NCBI RefSeq assembly: GCF_014303395.1
Contig: NZ_CP060298.1
Location: 2,809,001-2,873,000 of the forward strand
Direction: 5' to 3'
Source: Nakamurella sp. PAMC28650
Lineage (GTDB): Bacteria > Actinomycetota > Actinomycetes > Mycobacteriales > Nakamurellaceae
Length of the DNA stretch: 64,000 bases
Shown here piece after piece: positions 62,620 through 64,000 of this stretch. The notes beneath the pieces are model-generated. The model saw only the letters and a program-made list of their open reading frames with translations. It did not search any database and was not told where the DNA came from. Numbering within the stretch: the stretch's first letter is position 1; every line of letters begins with the position of its first letter. The translations under genes were made by a program, and so were the position numbers.

Positions 62620-64000
62620 CTAAGCCTCGATCAGTGGACCTGCCTGGATGATGATCTTGCTGCGGAGGCGGACGGTCGTTCGTGTGTCGTTTTTGGGGTC
62701 GGGCGTGGTTGATCTGCTGGTCTGCTCCAGCGTGTCCAATGTGGTTCCTGTGGCGGCGTTCTCGGCCGGGTTCGGGTAGTTTCAGGCTGCGGACGATTGT
62801 TGGTGCGGCGGGCTGAACACGTTGTCCCATAGCTGTTTCCACTGACGTTGGTGGGGGTGGTGGGTGGGTAGGTGCAGGATGCGGCGGCCTTGGGGTCGGG
62901 CGATCCGGGCGGGGACGTTGATCAGCCGACGCCGCAGCGTCGCTCCTCGCGCGACGGCGTGGGCGGTGTCGATGCAGGTGCCGGCGGCGCGGAGCAGGTT
63001 GTGGGCGATAGCGCCCAGGATGGTCCAGGCGCAGTTCGCCGGAAAGTGGCCGGAGGGCTGGTGGGCCCAGGGCCCGTCGATCAGGTCGGCGAACACCGAT
63101 TCGATGATGGCGTGTTGGCGGTGGGTGATGTCGGCGTCGGTCACTGTTTCGGTGCTGTTGGTGAAAAAGGGGTGGTAGCGCCAGACGGGGAACAGTTCGT
63201 CGAGGTGGTTGCGGTCTTTGACGCGGCGGACGATCAGCCGGGCGGTGGTGGCCTTTCCGGTGCCGGCCAGCAGGGTGTAGCTGATCTCGGCGACTTCGGC
63301 GTCGGAGATCCATTCTCCGGTGTCCGGGTCGATGACGGCGCCGGGATACCGTACCGGCGTCCACGCGTCGGCCGGGATGGCGCCGATGGCCCGGTTGACT
63401 GCTTTGTTCTTGGTGAGCACGAACGAGAACTTGGCGCCGGCTCGCAGGACCGCCGCGATGACATCGCTGTAGCCGTAGGCCGAATCGCCGCGGACCAGGA
63501 TGGTCGCCGGCTTGGCACCAGCGGCGAGGGCCAGGTTGATCGCTTCGGTGACCATGGAGGCGGCGCCCCGCCCGGATCCGGCTTTCCCGGCCCGCAGGCG
63601 GACCCCGGCGATCACCGGTGCGGCGATCGCGGTGCTGATGGTGGTGACCAGCGGTGAGAGTCCTTTGCGCAACACCTGCCGGTTGGCGATCTTGGTGTGC
63701 CCGAAGCTGGCGCCCTGTTTGGCGTGTCCGTAGACCGGTCGTAGCAGCGAGTCGATGTCGATGAACGCCTGCACATCGATGCCGGCCAGCACCCCGGTCC
63801 GCCGGGTCAGGGCCAGCAGGTGCCGGGCCAGGACCGCCGACAATTGGCGGGTGTGTCCGTGGGTGAATTCCCGCAGGAACATCCCCAATGTCGAAGGTGC
63901 GTAGACCGCGCCGAACAGTTTCTGCGATCCGCCAGAGCGGATGATCTGCAGATCGGCGATGGAGTCGGCGCCGGTCAGCATCCCGGCGATGATCGACATG
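62620..64000 (-). mobile_element. IS1380-family insertion sequence, cut by window edge
   Basis: It begins just after the ISAzo13 element (left boundary estimated; candidate end sequence AGCCTCGATCAGTGGACC near 62622). The first about 160 bases are non-coding, and the transposase gene fills the rest and extends beyond the window. The far terminal repeat is outside, so the end cannot be confirmed. Two elements abutting suggest an insertion hotspot. Confidence 0.55.
62782..64000 (-). CDS. IS1380 family transposase, 5' end outside the window
   Basis: About 405 residues are present; full-length members have about 460, and the first residues here (MLTGADSIADLQIIRSGGSQKLFGAVYAPSTLGMFLREFTHGHTRQL) correspond to the region about 60 residues in, so the true start lies upstream. 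DDE motifs: FIDIDSLLRPVYGHAKQGASFGH (about residue 82 of this part), LVRGDSAYGYSDVIAAVL (about 167) and HRQHAIIESVFADLIDGPW (about 290). GAIAHNLLRAAG near the C-terminus is typical. No internal stop was seen. Confidence 0.9.
   Translation of the reverse strand, partial: MSIIAGMLTGADSIADLQIIRSGGSQKLFGAVYAPSTLGMFLREFTHGHTRQLSAVLARHLLALTRRTGVLAGIDVQAFIDIDSLLRPVYGHAKQGASFGHTKIANRQVLRKGLSPLVTTISTAIAAPVIAGVRLRAGKAGSGRGAASMVTEAINLALAAGAKPATILVRGDSAYGYSDVIAAVLRAGAKFSFVLTKNKAVNRAIGAIPADAWTPVRYPGAVIDPDTGEWISDAEVAEISYTLLAGTGKATTARLIVRRVKDRNHLDELFPVWRYHPFFTNSTETVTDADITHRQHAIIESVFADLIDGPWAHQPSGHFPANCAWTILGAIAHNLLRAAGTCIDTAHAVARGATLRRRLINVPARIARPQGRRILHLPTHHPHQRQWKQLWDNVFSPPHQQSSAA

Overview
This is a high-GC chromosomal segment from an actinobacterium (Actinomycetota). 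The evidence is gene content rather than any marker rRNA: an actinobacterial division cluster with sepF, yggT and a Wag31-type divIVA, an ileS T-box leader with an ultrashort specifier stem, IdeR with its full metal-ligand set, a SigB-type group 2 sigma factor, an N-terminal-GNAT PatA-like protein, KorAB, and DUF3039/DUF3099 proteins. A Nakamurella-like or related lineage is my impression only. I found no tRNA, rRNA or CRISPR array.

Region 1 (1-17.2 kb) is the division and cell wall (dcw) cluster. murF (5' end outside the window), mraY, murD, ftsW, murG, murC and ftsQ are packed with 4-8 bp start/stop overlaps and make lipid II and the divisome. An oppositely oriented TSUP-family permease gene sits between ftsQ and ftsZ. 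ftsZ has its own promoter region and is followed by pgeF, sepF, yggT and divIVA. The yggS-type gene often found between pgeF and sepF is absent; a repeat-rich gap is there instead. divIVA is followed by a T-box riboswitch and ileS.

Region 2 (17.4-27.5 kb) is mixed housekeeping: a CpdA-like phosphoesterase, a Stealth-family sugar-phosphate transferase, a class II-like sirtuin, zinc-independent L31 (rpmE2) with a clear terminator, a lone cobF, a DHA2 MFS exporter, a membrane-anchored Septum_form protein, gluconokinase, ideR and a ketose 3-epimerase-like enzyme. Region 3 (27.5-29.5 kb) is an ISL3-family insertion beside a truncated HNH endonuclease gene.

Region 4 (29.5-42.5 kb) holds a GNAT acetyltransferase, a Lon-N domain protein, a rhodanese, an acuC-patA pair (predicted lysine deacetylase and acetyltransferase, overlapping by 8 bp), sigB with a good ECF-type promoter, dtd with an apparent frameshift, a methyltransferase, an APC permease, an HhH-GPD repair protein and a DUF3099 protein. 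Region 5 (42.5-53.3 kb) holds an SCO6745-like gene coupled to korA-korB and a thiolase, then a pseudouridine-degradation pair (psuG-pfkB kinase), a DUF3039 zinc-ribbon-like protein, a YihY/BrkB membrane protein and an SF2 helicase.

Region 6 (53.3-61.2 kb) is one minus-strand operon: a solute-binding lipoprotein, two permeases, a double ATPase and a GH2 beta-mannosidase, which together suggest uptake and cleavage of manno-oligosaccharides. Region 7 (61.3-64 kb) is an ISAzo13-type element followed by an IS1380-type element that runs off the window.

The most unusual signal is a set of three intergenic repeat loci (about 11.46-11.60, 35.59-35.72 and 49.99-50.12 kb). Each has two short arrays of 19-22 nt units facing one another, and two of the loci share sequence.
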